This document shows, piece after piece, positions 63,908-64,000 of a DNA stretch of 64,000 nucleotides; the first letter of the stretch is position 1; every line of letters starts with the position of its first letter. The notes beneath the pieces are model-generated. The model had not been told where the DNA came from. It made no database searches and was given only the letters and a program-made list of their open reading frames with translations. The position numbers and the translations under genes were made by a program. Source of the DNA: Aeromicrobium sp. Leaf350 (lineage in GTDB: Bacteria > Actinomycetota > Actinomycetes > Propionibacteriales > Nocardioidaceae). The stretch spans positions 310,001 to 374,000 of the forward strand of contig NZ_CAKASL010000002.1 of NCBI RefSeq assembly GCF_916858655.1, given 5' to 3'.

Positions 63908-63945
63908 TTGACATAACTATAACTCTCCACGTGAGGGTCACAGTT
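63908..63945 (+). promoter_or_regulatory. TTGACA and palindrome in the presumed ftsZ leader
   Basis: TTGACA (63908-63913) is followed at once by AACTATAACTCTC (63915-63927), a 5-nt loop and GAGGGTCACAGTT (63933-63945), an imperfect 13-bp inverted repeat. From memory, similar AT-richer palindromes follow TTGACATAA before ftsZ in other actinobacteria. Apart from this, 63819-64000 shows no gene. Confidence 0.6.
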
Positions 63946-64000
63946 TAGGCCACCTCCCACCAGTCACTCGAACCCCAGCCGCACCTCCACCGCCTCGGTG

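Overview
The window is a chromosomal stretch of a high-GC Gram-positive bacterium (Actinobacteria). The evidence is the very high GC at third codon positions, frequent GTG starts, the actinobacterial cytochrome bcc-aa3 gene set (qcrC with two CxxCH motifs, ctaF), and Lsr2, DUF3040, DUF3043 and PknL-type genes. Gene order closely follows the Mycobacterium tuberculosis segment from lipB (Rv2217) to ftsQ (Rv2151c), but the mycobacterial mannosyltransferase genes are absent. A member of the Propionibacteriales/Nocardioidaceae (for example an Aeromicrobium relative) is my inference, not something the sequence proves.

Layout. 1-3198: the end of a sensor kinase, its NarL-type regulator and an ABC exporter. 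3206-8603: lipB, a TIGR01777 epimerase, a two-lipoyl-domain E2 and lpd, all on the minus strand (2-oxoacid dehydrogenase and lipoylation). 8757-19191: a J-domain-like protein, pepA, gcvT, a DUF3043 protein, a pspA-htpX-pspAB operon, an Rv3722c-type aminotransferase, glycerate kinase, an A-type Fe-S carrier and adenosine kinase. 19280-28387: terminal respiration, with ctaC-ctaD-ctaF on plus, an L,D-transpeptidase, a 516-bp gap full of palindromes, then qcrC-qcrA-qcrB and ctaE on minus. 28412-42861: trpD, a UvrC/DnaQ-like nuclease, an NlpC/P60 hydrolase, fadD15, two tandem ROK kinases, plsC, aroG and several small unknowns. 42888-48995: pknL, idsA, metF, a CrtI-like oxidoreductase and a DUF3040 protein. 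49200-64000: the division and cell wall (dcw) cluster mraZ-rsmH-ftsL-ftsI-[lsr2]-murE-murF-mraY-murD-ftsW-murG-murC-ftsQ, ending in the leader of the next gene, expected to be ftsZ but outside the window.

Regulatory architecture. Many genes have a TAnnnT hexamer only 6-8 nt before the start codon, which points to leaderless transcripts. Two divergent pairs (idsA/metF and ctaE/REC-like) fit both promoters into about 24 bp. mraZ has a textbook four-repeat operator.

Most unusual content. (i) Three 116-117-bp palindromic modules lie between the L,D-transpeptidase gene and qcrB, each with four copies of GCGGTGAG/CTCACCGC at a fixed 31-43-31 bp spacing. (ii) Two 80-bp insertions sit at ATGA stop/start overlaps in the dcw cluster (rsmH/ftsL and ftsW/murG). 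Both encode a 27-codon ORF beginning M-(S/N)-ERQRVN and both keep the ATGA coupling, a MIRU-like arrangement. (iii) A second palindromic family with GACAAGCGGCATGGAC ends occupies three convergent gene junctions.
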